This document shows, in pieces, positions 26,950 through 36,150 of a DNA stretch of 46,555 nucleotides. Each line of letters begins with the position of its first letter. Position 1 is the stretch's first letter. The translations under genes were made by a program, and so were the position numbers. Source of the stretch: Lachnospiraceae bacterium (GTDB lineage: Bacteria; Bacillota_A; Clostridia; Lachnospirales; Lachnospiraceae); the NCBI GenBank assembly GCA_017516285.1, contig JAFXDD010000034.1:1-46555 (forward strand). The letters run 5' to 3'. The notes under the pieces are model-generated. The model worked only from the letters and a program-made list of their open reading frames with translations, was not told the origin of the DNA and did not search any database.

Positions 26950-27146
26950 TAAGCATTCAACCTTGTTGTAGGACATCGAACCGAAGCACAGTGCCTTTGA
27001 ATGCCTTCTAGCGAGCGTCGGTCCTTAGCGAAGCAAGGTGTTAACACCGCTGCTGAGCTTAGTACCGCTACGTGAGCTTAGAGCGCAAGCGTGCTGAAAA
27101 GGCACTGTGCTTCGGTTCGATACCCTATAGCAAGGTTGAATGCTTA
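26950..27146 (+). ncRNA. Structured repeat element, copy E2 (complete)
   Basis: This 197-base element fills the gap between the YdcZ-like gene and comEA. The outer arms 26950-26998 and 27098-27146 are inverted copies of about 49 bases with few mismatches. Inside are CGGTCCTTAGCGA (27019-27031), a hairpin AGC-AA-GGTG-TTAA-CACC-GCT-GCT (27032-27053), TTAGTACCGCT (27059-27069) and a GC-GCAA-GC GNRA-loop hairpin (27083-27090). The same parts occur in the same order in E3, and partly in E1, with paired base changes in the stems. Orientation is defined by TTAGTACCGCT. It could be a non-coding RNA, a mobile hairpin or both. The outer palindrome may also stop transcription from the arginine operon. 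Confidence 0.65.
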
Positions 27147-27149
27147 CCA

Positions 27150-27581
27150 CTACTCCCATTTAAAAATCACAATACCCACAATAGCAATGCCCATGCCAAG
27201 TATTTTGCGCCATGAAAAGCCCGTTTTATCCATGCCAAACATTCCAAACACTTCGATTACATAAGCCACAATCAGCTGGGAAATCACAATCAGCATAGCT
27301 GCCTTTGCCGGTCCCAGACTACTCATACTCTGAATAACCGTATAAGTAATAAAAGCTCCGATAGCGCCTCCTAACAGCATATACTTTGGCTGTACGGTAA
27401 ATACCTGCAGTAAAGGCTGTCTTTCAAAAAGCGCCCATGCCCCCAGACATACCAAAAGTGCTGAAAATTGTACAAAGGCTGCTGCTGCCCAGATACCACT
27501 AGCTTTTGTAACCTGAGTGTTAAATACACCCTGAACGCTCATAAGCGCTCCTGAAATAACCGCAATTAAAAATCCAATCAT
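27150..27581 (-). CDS. YdcZ/DUF606-family membrane protein (DMT superfamily)
   Basis: The 143-residue protein has five predicted membrane helices and the family pattern: N-terminal MIGFLIAVISGALMSVQGV, a middle helix with PKYMLLGGAIGAFITYTVI and a short C-terminal helix. YdcZ proteins are half-size members of the drug/metabolite transporter superfamily and probably work as dimers; the substrate is unknown. It lies 65 bases after the solute-binding protein gene on the same strand, at the end of the arginine operon. Its stop codon is only three bases from the arm of element E2. Confidence 0.85.
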   Translation of the reverse strand: MIGFLIAVISGALMSVQGVFNTQVTKASGIWAAAAFVQFSALLVCLGAWALFERQPLLQVFTVQPKYMLLGGAIGAFITYTVIQSMSSLGPAKAAMLIVISQLIVAYVIEVFGMFGMDKTGFSWRKILGMGIAIVGIVIFKWE

Positions 27582-27646
27582 TGCATATGACCCTCACTTT
27601 CTTTCTCTTTAGTCATATCCACTCTGATTGGATTTTAGTACAATTA

Positions 27647-28990
27647 TTATTCAGGAATTTGATTTTTTAAGCGTTCCTCTAACTTTTCGAAGGTAGCGCC
27701 GGAATCCCCACCATCCCAGATTTCATTAAATGCATTTTCCAAAAGCATCCAAAAATTACTGGTAACCATATAGTTTGGCATAGACGCAGACTCTGCATAT
27801 TCCATTTTAAAGACTTTTTCCATGTTGCTCGAAACACTTGCATGCTCATTAGACGAAATATAGCCTGTTTTGTCATATAGCTGATCTATGCAGGTACTGC
27901 TCATGGTAAGAAATTCTGCAAACTCTGTAGCTGTATTTGAGTGAGCCGCGTAACCATTTACCACTACTACGTTGGTTACAGACAGCGGACGGCCATAAAG
28001 CTCATCACTTGGATTTGGTATCAGAGCATAATCATATTCAAAACCAAGCTCCCCGGCTTCCTTGGCAGCCTCTAACTTTACAGCTGAGTCAGAATCCAAT
28101 ATGGTAAACAGCACACTGCCTGACATAAATTCCTGCAAAATGCTCTCTGTGGAAACCGTTTCTGCATCCATATAAAAATACTCTGTCAGGTGCTCAAAAA
28201 CCTCCATGCAGGCTGCTGTGTTCTCATTATAAATATCAATTTCACTGCCGGACAGCTGGATATATTCGCCCAGATAAAAGTAGTTAAAGAAAACGTCATT
28301 AATATTCCACTTAAACACCGTCTCCAAGCCCTCGGGAGCTTCCAGATTGTTGGAAAAAGTAATCAGCTCGTCAATAGTTTCCGGAATCATAATCTGAACA
28401 AGGTTGTCTATTTTTTCCTGCTCCACGGTGATGGACTCAGGATTGGCCACCCCCTCTGCCTCTGCAGCGATGCGGAACTGGTCATAAGCAATTTTCTCTA
28501 AAAGCGTCTTGTTGTACACCAGGGTACTGGTGTCAAAATACAAAGGATACCCCAGTAAATTCCCCTCATAGGAGGCCGCCTCTATGGCCACCTCCGGAAA
28601 CTGTCCGCGCACCTTACCTTCCTCCTCTACAGGAATGGTAAGTCCGGACAAATAAGCCTTTTCCATAGCATCGCTGGTAACTACATAAATATCAGGATAT
28701 TCCTCCCCTTTGATAGAAGCCTGATATATATGCTCCAGATACTCCTTGGCTGTCACAAGCACAGGTACTACATCTGCTCCACGGTGACGCTTATTAAAAA
28801 CACTTGCCACATTATTGTAATAACCTGTCATGTTTTCATTGGTGTACCAAAAATAAGCAGTACCTGACTCGTAGCTTTCTATCAGGGAATGATATCCCAT
28901 ACCATTTAACCCTATGTAGCTCAGGGCACCTACACCCAACACCATAACAGCCAACACGACTACCAAAAACTTATGTCGAATTTTCTTCAT
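27647..28990 (-). CDS. Extracellular solute-binding protein (family 1), apparently orphan
   Basis: The 447-residue protein resembles sugar-type ABC solute-binding proteins: LLGYPLYFDTSTLVYNKTLL, the insertion SGSVLFTILDSD, and DYALIPNPSDELYGRPLSVTN. The N terminus MKKIRHKFLVVVLAVMVLGVG is hydrophobic, but no lipobox Cys follows, so it may be a membrane-anchored or secreted form. No ABC permease or ATPase is nearby. It begins 12 bases after argD, so it is probably co-transcribed with the arginine genes; the ligand is unknown. AGGAG lies about nine bases before ATG 28990. Confidence 0.82.
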   Translation of the reverse strand: MKKIRHKFLVVVLAVMVLGVGALSYIGLNGMGYHSLIESYESGTAYFWYTNENMTGYYNNVASVFNKRHRGADVVPVLVTAKEYLEHIYQASIKGEEYPDIYVVTSDAMEKAYLSGLTIPVEEEGKVRGQFPEVAIEAASYEGNLLGYPLYFDTSTLVYNKTLLEKIAYDQFRIAAEAEGVANPESITVEQEKIDNLVQIMIPETIDELITFSNNLEAPEGLETVFKWNINDVFFNYFYLGEYIQLSGSEIDIYNENTAACMEVFEHLTEYFYMDAETVSTESILQEFMSGSVLFTILDSDSAVKLEAAKEAGELGFEYDYALIPNPSDELYGRPLSVTNVVVVNGYAAHSNTATEFAEFLTMSSTCIDQLYDKTGYISSNEHASVSSNMEKVFKMEYAESASMPNYMVTSNFWMLLENAFNEIWDGGDSGATFEKLEERLKNQIPE

Positions 28991-29002
28991 GTATGATAAC
29001 TC

Positions 29003-30193
29003 CTAACACTCTGAAAAACATTCATCCAAAACAGCAATCATAGCATCCACGTCCTCTTTGGAAATCACCAAAGGCGGAACAAAACGAATAATATTGGTAC
29101 CTGCATTAATCAGTATAAGCCCTTTTTCAATAGCCTTACTGATAATCGGACCTACCGGACAGCTAAGCACCAGTCCCCGCATCAGTCCCATACCTCGCTG
29201 ACTCTGGATAAAGTCATACTTCTCTACTAATACATTTAATTTCTCTTCTAAGTATGGAGCAATTACCCTCACATTGTCAAGTATCTTCTCATCTTCAAAC
29301 ACATCAATAACCTTGGAAATTGCCGCACACGCCAAAGGATTACCACCATAGGTAGTGCCATGATCCCCCGGAACCAGACTTTTTACAGCTACCTTTTCAG
29401 TCATGGCAAAGGCACCCACCGGCACACCATTGCCGATAGCCTTGGCTGTAGTCAGAATATCCGGTTTCACACCATACTGCTCATACGCATACATAGAACC
29501 CGTACGGCCCATACCACATTGAATTTCATCCAAAATCAGAAGGATACCCTTTTCATCACAGAGTGTGCGAACCTGTCTGATAAATGCAGGGTCTGCCGGA
29601 TATATTCCGCCTTCTCCCTGTACGGTCTCCATAATAATGGCACAAGTCTTGTCGGTCACTTGAGCTAAAACACTGTCAAAATCATTAAATGTAGCAAATC
29701 TTACACCACCAATCAATGGCTCAAAGGCTTCTCTGTAATGTGCATTTCCTGTTACAGAAAGAGCACCCATAGTACGTCCGTGGAAGGAATGCTCCATGGC
29801 AATAATCTCGTGGTCGGTAGTGCCATCCATCGTATAAGCATACTTTCTGGCCGCTTTAATCGCGCCTTCTACTGCTTCCGCACCGGAATTGGTAAAGAAT
29901 ACCCTATCCATACCGGTCACCTTTTTGAGCTTACGTGCAGCCTCTACAGCAGGTACGTTATAATAATAATTGGAGGTATGAGTAAGCTTATCAATCTGCG
30001 CCTTTAACGCGTCATTGAAGCCCTTGTGACCGTAGCCTAAGGCAAATACCGCAATACCTGCACAAAAGTCCAGATATTCCTTGCCATCCAAATCATACAA
30101 ATGTACGCCCTCGCCTCTGTCTAAAACAATCTGATAACGATTATAGGTATGAAGCAGATCCTTCTCTGCCTGCTCAATATATTCCTTCATCAT
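29003..30193 (-). CDS. argD: Acetylornithine aminotransferase
   Basis: ArgD converts N-acetylglutamate semialdehyde to N-acetylornithine with PLP and glutamate. The 396-residue protein is full length for class III aminotransferases. It has [16 protein letters not shown] near the N terminus, [13 protein letters not shown] (about residues 98-110), [11 protein letters not shown] (about 220-230) and the PLP-binding Lys in TTAKAIGNG (about 249). The ATG overlaps the argB stop codon (ATGA). It is the last biosynthetic gene in the argC-J-B-D series. Confidence 0.95.
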   Translation of the reverse strand: MMKEYIEQAEKDLLHTYNRYQIVLDRGEGVHLYDLDGKEYLDFCAGIAVFALGYGHKGFNDALKAQIDKLTHTSNYYYNVPAVEAARKLKKVTGMDRVFFTNSGAEAVEGAIKAARKYAYTMDGTTDHEIIAMEHSFHGRTMGALSVTGNAHYREAFEPLIGGVRFATFNDFDSVLAQVTDKTCAIIMETVQGEGGIYPADPAFIRQVRTLCDEKGILLILDEIQCGMGRTGSMYAYEQYGVKPDILTTAKAIGNGVPVGAFAMTEKVAVKSLVPGDHGTTYGGNPLACAAISKVIDVFEDEKILDNVRVIAPYLEEKLNVLVEKYDFIQSQRGMGLMRGLVLSCPVGPIISKAIEKGLILINAGTNIIRFVPPLVISKEDVDAMIAVLDECFSEC

Positions 30194-31080
30194 AGCATAT
30201 GCTCCTTTTCATGGTCAGCTACAATAGCTGTACCTACACCCTTATTGGTAAATACCTCCAAAAGCAGGCTGTGCGGTGTGCGTCCATCCAAAATATGTAC
30301 ACGATTTACACCGTTTCTGATGGCATCGGTGCAATTGCCCAGCTTCGGAAGCATGCCGCCTCCAATCATACCACTGTCAATCAGCTCCTGTGCCTCTGTA
30401 GCAGATAATCTGGAAATAAAACTGGACTTGTCATTAAAGTCTCTGTAAAGCCCCTCGATATCCGTTAAAAACGCCAGTTTCTCAGCTCCAACAGCCTTTG
30501 CTATGGCACATGCAGCATCATCTGCATTGATATTGTAGGTCTGGAACTCATTATCCAGACCGATTGGTGCAACGATTGGCAGGAAATCCTTCTCCAACAT
30601 ATCATAAAGTACCTTTGGGTTTACTTCGGTAATATTACCTACGAAACCAATATCCTGGCCGTCAGCATATTTCTTTTCTACTTTTAAAAGACCACCGTCC
30701 TTGCCACTTAAGCCTACCGCCTGTACTCCCAACTCTTCTACCATGGTAACCAGACGCTTATTCACTTTATTCAGAACCATTTCAGCAATTTCCATGGTAT
30801 CTGCGTCGGTTACACGAAGACCATTTACAAAGCGAGCCTCCATGCCTACCTTGCCTACCCACTTGCTGATTTCCTTACCGCCGCCATGTACGATAATCGG
30901 CTTAAAACCAACCAGCTTCAAAAGCACAACGTCCTTAATAACGTTTTTCTGCAGTTCTTCGTTGCTCATGGCAGAACCGCCGTACTTTACAACTACTATT
31001 TTACGATTAAATTTTTGGATATATGGTAAAGCCTCGATTAAAACTCCGGCCTTTTCCAATGCGGTTAAATGTTCTATCAT
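30190..31080 (-). CDS. argB: Acetylglutamate kinase
   Basis: ArgB phosphorylates N-acetylglutamate, the second step of the arginine pathway and usually the point of feedback inhibition by arginine. The 296-residue protein has the amino-acid kinase motifs VVKYGGSAM (about residues 30-38), [10 protein letters not shown] (about 62-71), and [13 protein letters not shown] (about 180-192). The N-terminal extension of about 25 residues ([20 protein letters not shown]) resembles the helix of arginine-sensitive hexameric enzymes, so feedback inhibition is likely. It starts ten bases after argJ and overlaps argD by four bases. Confidence 0.96.
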   Translation of the reverse strand: MIEHLTALEKAGVLIEALPYIQKFNRKIVVVKYGGSAMSNEELQKNVIKDVVLLKLVGFKPIIVHGGGKEISKWVGKVGMEARFVNGLRVTDADTMEIAEMVLNKVNKRLVTMVEELGVQAVGLSGKDGGLLKVEKKYADGQDIGFVGNITEVNPKVLYDMLEKDFLPIVAPIGLDNEFQTYNINADDAACAIAKAVGAEKLAFLTDIEGLYRDFNDKSSFISRLSATEAQELIDSGMIGGGMLPKLGNCTDAIRNGVNRVHILDGRTPHSLLLEVFTNKGVGTAIVADHEKEHML

Positions 31081-31090
31081 GTTTTCCTCC

Positions 31091-32317
31091 TTAAGACCTA
31101 TAATCCGCGTTAATCTTTACATAGTCATAGGTCAAATCACAGCCCCAAGCGGTAGCCGTTGCTTCACCCATTTTCATGTCAACTACTACAGTAACCTCCG
31201 GCTCTGATAAAATCTTTGTAGCCTCTTCTTCACTATAATCGGTACCGCAGCCATCCTTGTAAAGCTGTATCTGCCCTGCCTTAGACTTAAAGAACAGCTC
31301 CACATTCTCCGGGTCAAACTGTACGCCTGAATATCCAAGGGCACAAAGGATACGTCCCCAGTTTGCATCATGCCCGTAAATCGCTGCCTTAGTAAGAGAA
31401 GAACAAATAACACTCTTTGCCAGAATTCTGGCGTTTTCCTTGGTATCTGCATGAATGACAGTCGTTTCAAACAAGGCTGTTGCACCTTCTCCGTCTCCTG
31501 CCATTTTCTTTGCCAAAGTCTCATTTACATAATGCAGTGCCTCTACAAACTTGTCATAAGCTTCGCCCTTTTCGGTAATTTCTGCATTGCCGGCCATGCC
31601 GTTTGCAAGCACCAGAAGGGTGTCATTGGTGGAAGTATCACCATCCACGGAAATCATATTGAAGGTATCTACCACATCAGCCTTCACTGCCTCTGTCAGA
31701 AGCTCCTTACTGATAGCAATATCTGTAGTCACAAAGCCGAGCATGGTACACATATTCGGATGAATCATACCGGAGCCCTTGCACATACCGCCTACAGTCA
31801 CGGTTACACCATCTACATCAAACTGCACTGCAACCTCTTTGGATACGGTATCCGTAGTCATAATTGCCTTGGCCGCCTGATGACCGGCTTCTAAAGTAGC
31901 CTCCTTTGCTGCTGCCAGCTTTCCTACACCTGCTTTTAACTTGTCCATTTTAAGCTGCATACCGATAACACCGGTGGATGCCACCAGTACGCTTTCCTTC
32001 GGTATATGTAAGGCCTCGGAAACTGCCTCTGCTGTTTCCAGACAATAACCATAACCAATCTTACCGGTACATGCATTGGCAATACCGCTATTTACTACAA
32101 CTGCCTGTGCAAAAGGGCTGTTCTCAACCACTTCCATATCCCACAAAACCGGAGCCGCCTTTACCACATTGCTGGTAAAGGTACCTGCCGCTTTACATGG
32201 TACCGTACTGTAAATCATAGCCATATCCAGTCTGTTTTGATATTTGATACCGGCTTCGGCACCTGCTGCCTCAAAGCCTTTTGCTGCGGTAACACCGCCT
32301 GTAATTATTTTCATCAT
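31091..32317 (-). CDS. argJ: Bifunctional ornithine acetyltransferase / N-acetylglutamate synthase
   Basis: ArgJ moves the acetyl group from N-acetylornithine to glutamate, recycling it; bifunctional forms also use acetyl-CoA. The 408-residue precursor cleaves itself at a conserved Thr. Here the site is NMCTMLGF (Thr at about 193), with Cys in place of the common Ala before it. KGSGMIHPN just upstream and DGDTSTNDT (about 233) are family motifs, and the C terminus ends [11 protein letters not shown]. Two ATG codons at 32317 and 32314 follow an AGGAG site; the second has the better spacing. A GNAT gene lies directly upstream. Confidence 0.95.
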   Translation of the reverse strand: MMKIITGGVTAAKGFEAAGAEAGIKYQNRLDMAMIYSTVPCKAAGTFTSNVVKAAPVLWDMEVVENSPFAQAVVVNSGIANACTGKIGYGYCLETAEAVSEALHIPKESVLVASTGVIGMQLKMDKLKAGVGKLAAAKEATLEAGHQAAKAIMTTDTVSKEVAVQFDVDGVTVTVGGMCKGSGMIHPNMCTMLGFVTTDIAISKELLTEAVKADVVDTFNMISVDGDTSTNDTLLVLANGMAGNAEITEKGEAYDKFVEALHYVNETLAKKMAGDGEGATALFETTVIHADTKENARILAKSVICSSLTKAAIYGHDANWGRILCALGYSGVQFDPENVELFFKSKAGQIQLYKDGCGTDYSEEEATKILSEPEVTVVVDMKMGEATATAWGCDLTYDYVKINADYRS

Positions 32318-32337
32318 TTTCTCCTCTTCCTCTTTCC

Positions 32338-32814
32338 TTATGGGATGAAATTTGTAACATTCTCTACGTTTAAATTTTCCTCGTAATAATTACAATCCTC
32401 TCTGTGCTTCCAGTTTAACCTCTGCCAGAATTGATTGCCCACTGCATTACTCTTAAATGCAATTAAATTAATTTTATTCACGCCTTCCTTCCGAAGGGCC
32501 TCTTTACAACACGCTACCATATCCTGACCGATACCCAGCATACGATATTCCTTAAGTACACACACATGGTATAAGCAGCCTCTTCTGCCATCATGACCAC
32601 AAAGTATACCGCCTACAATCCTGCCTTCATGAAGTGCTACCACACTTAACCCCGGATTACGTGTAATAAACCGATGAATCCCTTCCCTGGAATCGTCCAC
32701 AGTGCGAATACCAAAGCCTGAAATGGACTGCCACATATCGAACACTTCGTCATAATCCTCCATGGTCATAGGCCGAATCAATATTTCTTGTTTTTTAATT
32801 TTTTTTGCTTCCAT
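32338..32814 (-). CDS. GNAT acetyltransferase in the arginine operon
   Basis: The 158-residue protein is a single GNAT domain. It has IRPMTMEDYDEVFDMW at the N terminus, LYHVCVLKEYRMLGIGQDMV (about residues 84-103, the acetyl-CoA pyrophosphate loop with R-x-x-G-x-G), and FWQRLNWKHRED near the end. It lies between the HD-domain gene and argJ in the arginine operon, 20 bases before argJ. A short GNAT protein here could be an N-acetylglutamate synthase that primes the cycle, or a protein or antibiotic acetyltransferase. Position is the only support for the former. Confidence 0.82.
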   Translation of the reverse strand: MEAKKIKKQEILIRPMTMEDYDEVFDMWQSISGFGIRTVDDSREGIHRFITRNPGLSVVALHEGRIVGGILCGHDGRRGCLYHVCVLKEYRMLGIGQDMVACCKEALRKEGVNKINLIAFKSNAVGNQFWQRLNWKHREDCNYYEENLNVENVTNFIP

Positions 32815-32864
32815 TGTATTCCTCTAATGTCTATTGAACGTAACAGCTTATCACCCAACTCATT

Positions 32865-33524
32865 TTATATCAGCTGCTGACCGTTTATATTTAATCGAAA
32901 CTCCAGTCCCAGCTTCCCGGCTGCTCTTCTGCAAAGCTTCATACGTCCCAAGAAAATCTCAAAATAGTCCATAACCACACACTCCTTGGTATCTATGGTC
33001 AGTGTCAACGTGATATGCTCACCCTTACTATAAGTAAGTTCAGATTTTTTTACCGCAAAATTCACACTGTCGTGTATATCAAAGCTGGATCGGTCAATAT
33101 TGCGCACACGGGTATAACGTACATCCGTCTTGTCCGCAATAATTAAGGCTGCCGCAATAGGATTTACCGGAAACGCGGTGGACTCGTCATGATTACCGAT
33201 TGCCGTTACAATCGTGGCAATATCCTCTGCATCAGCCCCCATCTTGTCCAAAATACGAAAGGCCATGACTGCACCGCTCTGGGCATGATCCACACGATTG
33301 ATTACATTGCCGATATCATGCAGATATCCCGCAATACGTGCCAGCTCTGCTTCTCTCTCACTATACCCAAGTGCCAACAGAATATCCGCTGCAGTCTCTG
33401 CCACCTTGGTTACATGGGCAAAGCTATGCTCTGTATAGCCCAGAGCAATCAAAGACTCATCTGCCTTCTGAATATATGTTTTAATTGCTTCGTTATTTTT
33501 TACATCCTGATATGTTATCTTCAT
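32865..33524 (-). CDS. HD-domain phosphohydrolase
   Basis: The 219-residue protein has an HD metal-dependent phosphohydrolase core: HSFAHVTKVAETA (His about 37), YLHDIGNVINRVDHAQ (the HD pair at about 68-69) and AIGNHDESTAF. The C-terminal third (LTYSKGEHITLTLTID) is an added beta-rich region. HD proteins of this size hydrolyse nucleotides or signalling nucleotides; the substrate is not evident. ATG 33524 is preferred to GTG 33530 because GAGG lies five bases upstream. It starts 12 bases after argC, so it is within the arginine operon. Confidence 0.82.
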   Translation of the reverse strand: MKITYQDVKNNEAIKTYIQKADESLIALGYTEHSFAHVTKVAETAADILLALGYSEREAELARIAGYLHDIGNVINRVDHAQSGAVMAFRILDKMGADAEDIATIVTAIGNHDESTAFPVNPIAAALIIADKTDVRYTRVRNIDRSSFDIHDSVNFAVKKSELTYSKGEHITLTLTIDTKECVVMDYFEIFLGRMKLCRRAAGKLGLEFRLNINGQQLI

Positions 33525-33535
33525 ATACACCTCAT

Positions 33536-34591
33536 TTACGGGAACATCGGCACTAAATTCAGTCCCTCGTCCTCTGCAAAGCCAAACATCAGATTCATAT
33601 TCTGAACCGCCTGACCGGCTGCTCCCTTTACTAAATTGTCAATGGCACCCATCATAATGACGCGGCCTGTTCTTTCATCTATGACAAAATTTACATCCAC
33701 ATAATTGGACCCTTCTACCCATTTTGTCTCAGGACAGACACCCTTATCCAACACACGCACAAACTTCTCATTTGCAAAATATTTATTATAAGCCGCACGT
33801 ACCTCAGCCTCTGTCGGCAGACTACCATCGGCTTTCGCCTTTAACTTTGCATAAGCAGTTGCCAGAATACCACGGTTCATAGGCACCAGATGAGGCGTAA
33901 AGTTTAAGGTCACCTGACAATCACCTGCATAGCCAAGCTGCTCCTCAATTTCAGGAGTGTGTCTGTGACTGGCCACACCGTACGCTTTGATATTTTCATT
34001 CACCTCGCAATACAAATTTGGAAGCTTAGCACCACGACCTGCACCGGAAGTACCTGACTTAGCATCAATAATCAAGGTGTCCACATCAATCAACCCTTCC
34101 TTTACCAAAGGATAACAGGTCAAAATAGAACATGTGGTGTAACAGCCCGGGTTAGCCACCAGTCTGGCTCCCTTTACATCCTCACGGTTCACTTCACAAA
34201 GACCATACACTGCCTCCGGAATAAACTGCGGAGACTTGTGCTCAATACCATACCACTTCTCATAGGTAGCCACATCCTTAATACGATAATCTGCAGATAA
34301 ATCTACAAACTTGGCCTTCTGTAAAAGCTCCTCCGTCAAAATACCTGCCAGATACCCCTGTGGTGTGGCAGTAAATACCACATCCACCTGGTCCACCAAC
34401 TCTTCAATATTATCATCAAAACACTTGTCCTCTACGATTTCAAAAAAATTGCGATATACATCACTATATTTCTGGTCTACATAACTGCGTGAACCATACC
34501 ATTTAAGCTCTACCTCTTTGTGATTCATCAAAATACGAACCAGCTCACCGCCTGCATAACCTGTAGAACCGATAATACCAACTTTAATCAT
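33536..34591 (-). CDS. argC: N-acetyl-gamma-glutamyl-phosphate reductase
   Basis: ArgC reduces N-acetylglutamyl phosphate to the semialdehyde with NADPH. The protein has the nucleotide-binding GIIGSTGYAGGELVRIL at its N terminus, the catalytic Cys in VANPGCYTTCSIL (about residue 150) and KSGTSGAGRGAK. An upstream start at 34618 is open in frame, but ATG 34591 has a GGAGGAG site six bases away and gives the normal 351-residue protein beginning MIKVGIIGSTG. It is the first gene of the operon, preceded by two candidate ArgR-binding palindromes. Confidence 0.95.
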   Translation of the reverse strand: MIKVGIIGSTGYAGGELVRILMNHKEVELKWYGSRSYVDQKYSDVYRNFFEIVEDKCFDDNIEELVDQVDVVFTATPQGYLAGILTEELLQKAKFVDLSADYRIKDVATYEKWYGIEHKSPQFIPEAVYGLCEVNREDVKGARLVANPGCYTTCSILTCYPLVKEGLIDVDTLIIDAKSGTSGAGRGAKLPNLYCEVNENIKAYGVASHRHTPEIEEQLGYAGDCQVTLNFTPHLVPMNRGILATAYAKLKAKADGSLPTEAEVRAAYNKYFANEKFVRVLDKGVCPETKWVEGSNYVDVNFVIDERTGRVIMMGAIDNLVKGAAGQAVQNMNLMFGFAEDEGLNLVPMFP

Positions 34592-34730
34592 AATACTCCT
34601 CCTGCTCCTCAAGGGCATACTCGCCCAGTCTTTTCCATTTTACTTTAAATCGACAAAAAATACAACCTTTTATAAAAATTTTAGTACACGGTATATTTAT
34701 ACACCATTTATACATGTTTTTCAAGTGTTT

Positions 34731-34780
34731 TATGCAAATATTTTGCATAATTTTTGATTAATGTTGCATTTTTATGCATT
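34731..34780 (-). promoter_or_regulatory. Candidate ARG boxes upstream of argC
   Basis: Two palindromic sites lie here: TATGCAAATATTTTGCATA (34731-34749) and TTGCATTTTTATGCATT (34764-34780). On the minus strand the second reads AATGCATAAAAATGCAA, close to the B. subtilis ARG box CATGAATAAAAATKCAAK. The same 17-base sequence occurs upstream of argG at 36293. ArgR/AhrC binding is inferred. The second box lies one base from the stop codon of the DUF4143 ATPase gene. Confidence 0.75.
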
Positions 34781-34781
34781 A

Positions 34782-36083
34782 TTACTCTATCCCCTCAATA
34801 TACTGGCTAAGCATAAATAATGGTACATTGGTCATCCATTCCTCTTTTCTGTAATTCGACATAGAAGATCTAATAGCTATTTCCGGCTGATATTTACTGC
34901 AAAATGCCCGAAGACTTTTTGACTGAAGATTTTCCTCAGCTTTTACTTCTATAGGTATGCAATACATTTCCTTTTGCACTATAAAATCAATTTCTCCGGA
35001 AGAATTATCACTGGACATATAATATAGCTCCTGACCGCCAGCCATTAACTGCTGTGCTACAAACTGCTCTGTCAAGGCACCTTTAAATTCTTCAAAAACT
35101 CTTGTTCCTTCCAACAAAACCTTAGCTGAAAGATTTCCTTTTGCAGCCAATAATCCCACATCCAACATAAACAACTTAAAATTGTTCATTTCTACATATG
35201 CAATTAACGGCATACCCGGCTTATTAATACGATAATTTTTTATAATGAGACCCGCATCTTTTAACCATTGTATAGCCAGCTCAAAATCCTTTGCTCTGGC
35301 TCCTTCACGAATAATACCATAAATAAATTTTCTATTTTCTTTGGCAAGCTGTGCAGGAATCGAATTCCAAACCATCTGTATCCGGGGAATAATCTCCTTC
35401 GGCGCATGCTTAGAAAAATCCTCCTCATAATACTTCAACAGCCCTTTCTGAATTTCCCGCACCTCATATAAATCATCTGTATCAAGATAGGTTTGTACAG
35501 CTTCCGGCATACCTCCAATATAATAGTATTTTTTCAAAAGGTCCTTATATTTTGCTGCATAAGCATTGATTAATGTATAGTCTTTAGAATTAAGAGCTTC
35601 AGCTAATCCTTCTTCCCCCATAGCGTATAAAAATTCATAATAATTCAATGGATATAATTGTAAAAAATCAACCTTCCCAACCGGAAATGAAGTTCCCTCA
35701 TGCAACGCCACCCCCAACAAAGAACCTGCCGAAACAATTGCGTACTGGGGCGCATTTTCGTAAAAATATTTTAATGCACTAAGTGCTTTTGGTGCTTCCT
35801 GTATTTCGTCAAATATCAATAGGGTGTTATCTGCCTCGAAGCCACTTCCATACTCTATTTTAATTGCCGAGATAATCCTTTTTATATCATAATCTAGATC
35901 GAACACAGACTTCATATGTTCATTATTATCAAAATTTATATAAACTACATTTTGAAAATATCTTTTACCAAACTCCTTCATTATCCAGGTTTTTCCCACC
36001 TGACGTGCTCCCTGTATAATTAACGGTTTACGCTTTGATTTATTTTTCCAGTGCTCCATTTTTTTTAATAATAATCGTTCCAT
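34782..36083 (-). CDS. AAA-14 / DUF4143 ATPase
   Basis: The 433-residue protein has an N-terminal AAA-type ATPase domain with Walker A GARQVGKTW (about residues 25-33) and Walker B LLIFDEIQE (about 87-95). The middle has the LYPLNYYEFL motif, and the C-terminal DUF4143 domain has EIDFIVQKEMYCIPIEVKAE, a segment resembling PD-(D/E)xK nuclease folds. Such genes are scattered and strain-variable, with unknown role (defence or transcription control has been suggested). ATG 36083 is chosen over GTG 36092 because AGAGGT lies seven bases upstream. It lies between argC and argG, opposite to argG, with its own promoter and upstream repeats. Confidence 0.85.
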   Translation of the reverse strand: MERLLLKKMEHWKNKSKRKPLIIQGARQVGKTWIMKEFGKRYFQNVVYINFDNNEHMKSVFDLDYDIKRIISAIKIEYGSGFEADNTLLIFDEIQEAPKALSALKYFYENAPQYAIVSAGSLLGVALHEGTSFPVGKVDFLQLYPLNYYEFLYAMGEEGLAEALNSKDYTLINAYAAKYKDLLKKYYYIGGMPEAVQTYLDTDDLYEVREIQKGLLKYYEEDFSKHAPKEIIPRIQMVWNSIPAQLAKENRKFIYGIIREGARAKDFELAIQWLKDAGLIIKNYRINKPGMPLIAYVEMNNFKLFMLDVGLLAAKGNLSAKVLLEGTRVFEEFKGALTEQFVAQQLMAGGQELYYMSSDNSSGEIDFIVQKEMYCIPIEVKAEENLQSKSLRAFCSKYQPEIAIRSSMSNYRKEEWMTNVPLFMLSQYIEGIE

Positions 36084-36121
36084 AGACTTCACCTCTGCAT
36101 CATGTAACTTTCACAATTACT

Positions 36122-36150
36122 ATTATATTATATTTTTTTATTTTATACAA
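36122..36150 (-). promoter_or_regulatory. Promoter of the DUF4143 ATPase gene
   Basis: On the minus strand TTGTAT (36150-36145) and TATAAT (36127-36122) have a 17-base, almost pure A/T spacer. The -35 overlaps the first of three direct repeats. Confidence 0.65.

Noticed and set aside
26950..27146. E elements as 5S rRNA, tRNA, group II intron domain V or retron RNA
   Set aside because: No match to conserved 5S or tRNA blocks, no domain V catalytic triad hairpin, and no reverse transcriptase gene in the window.
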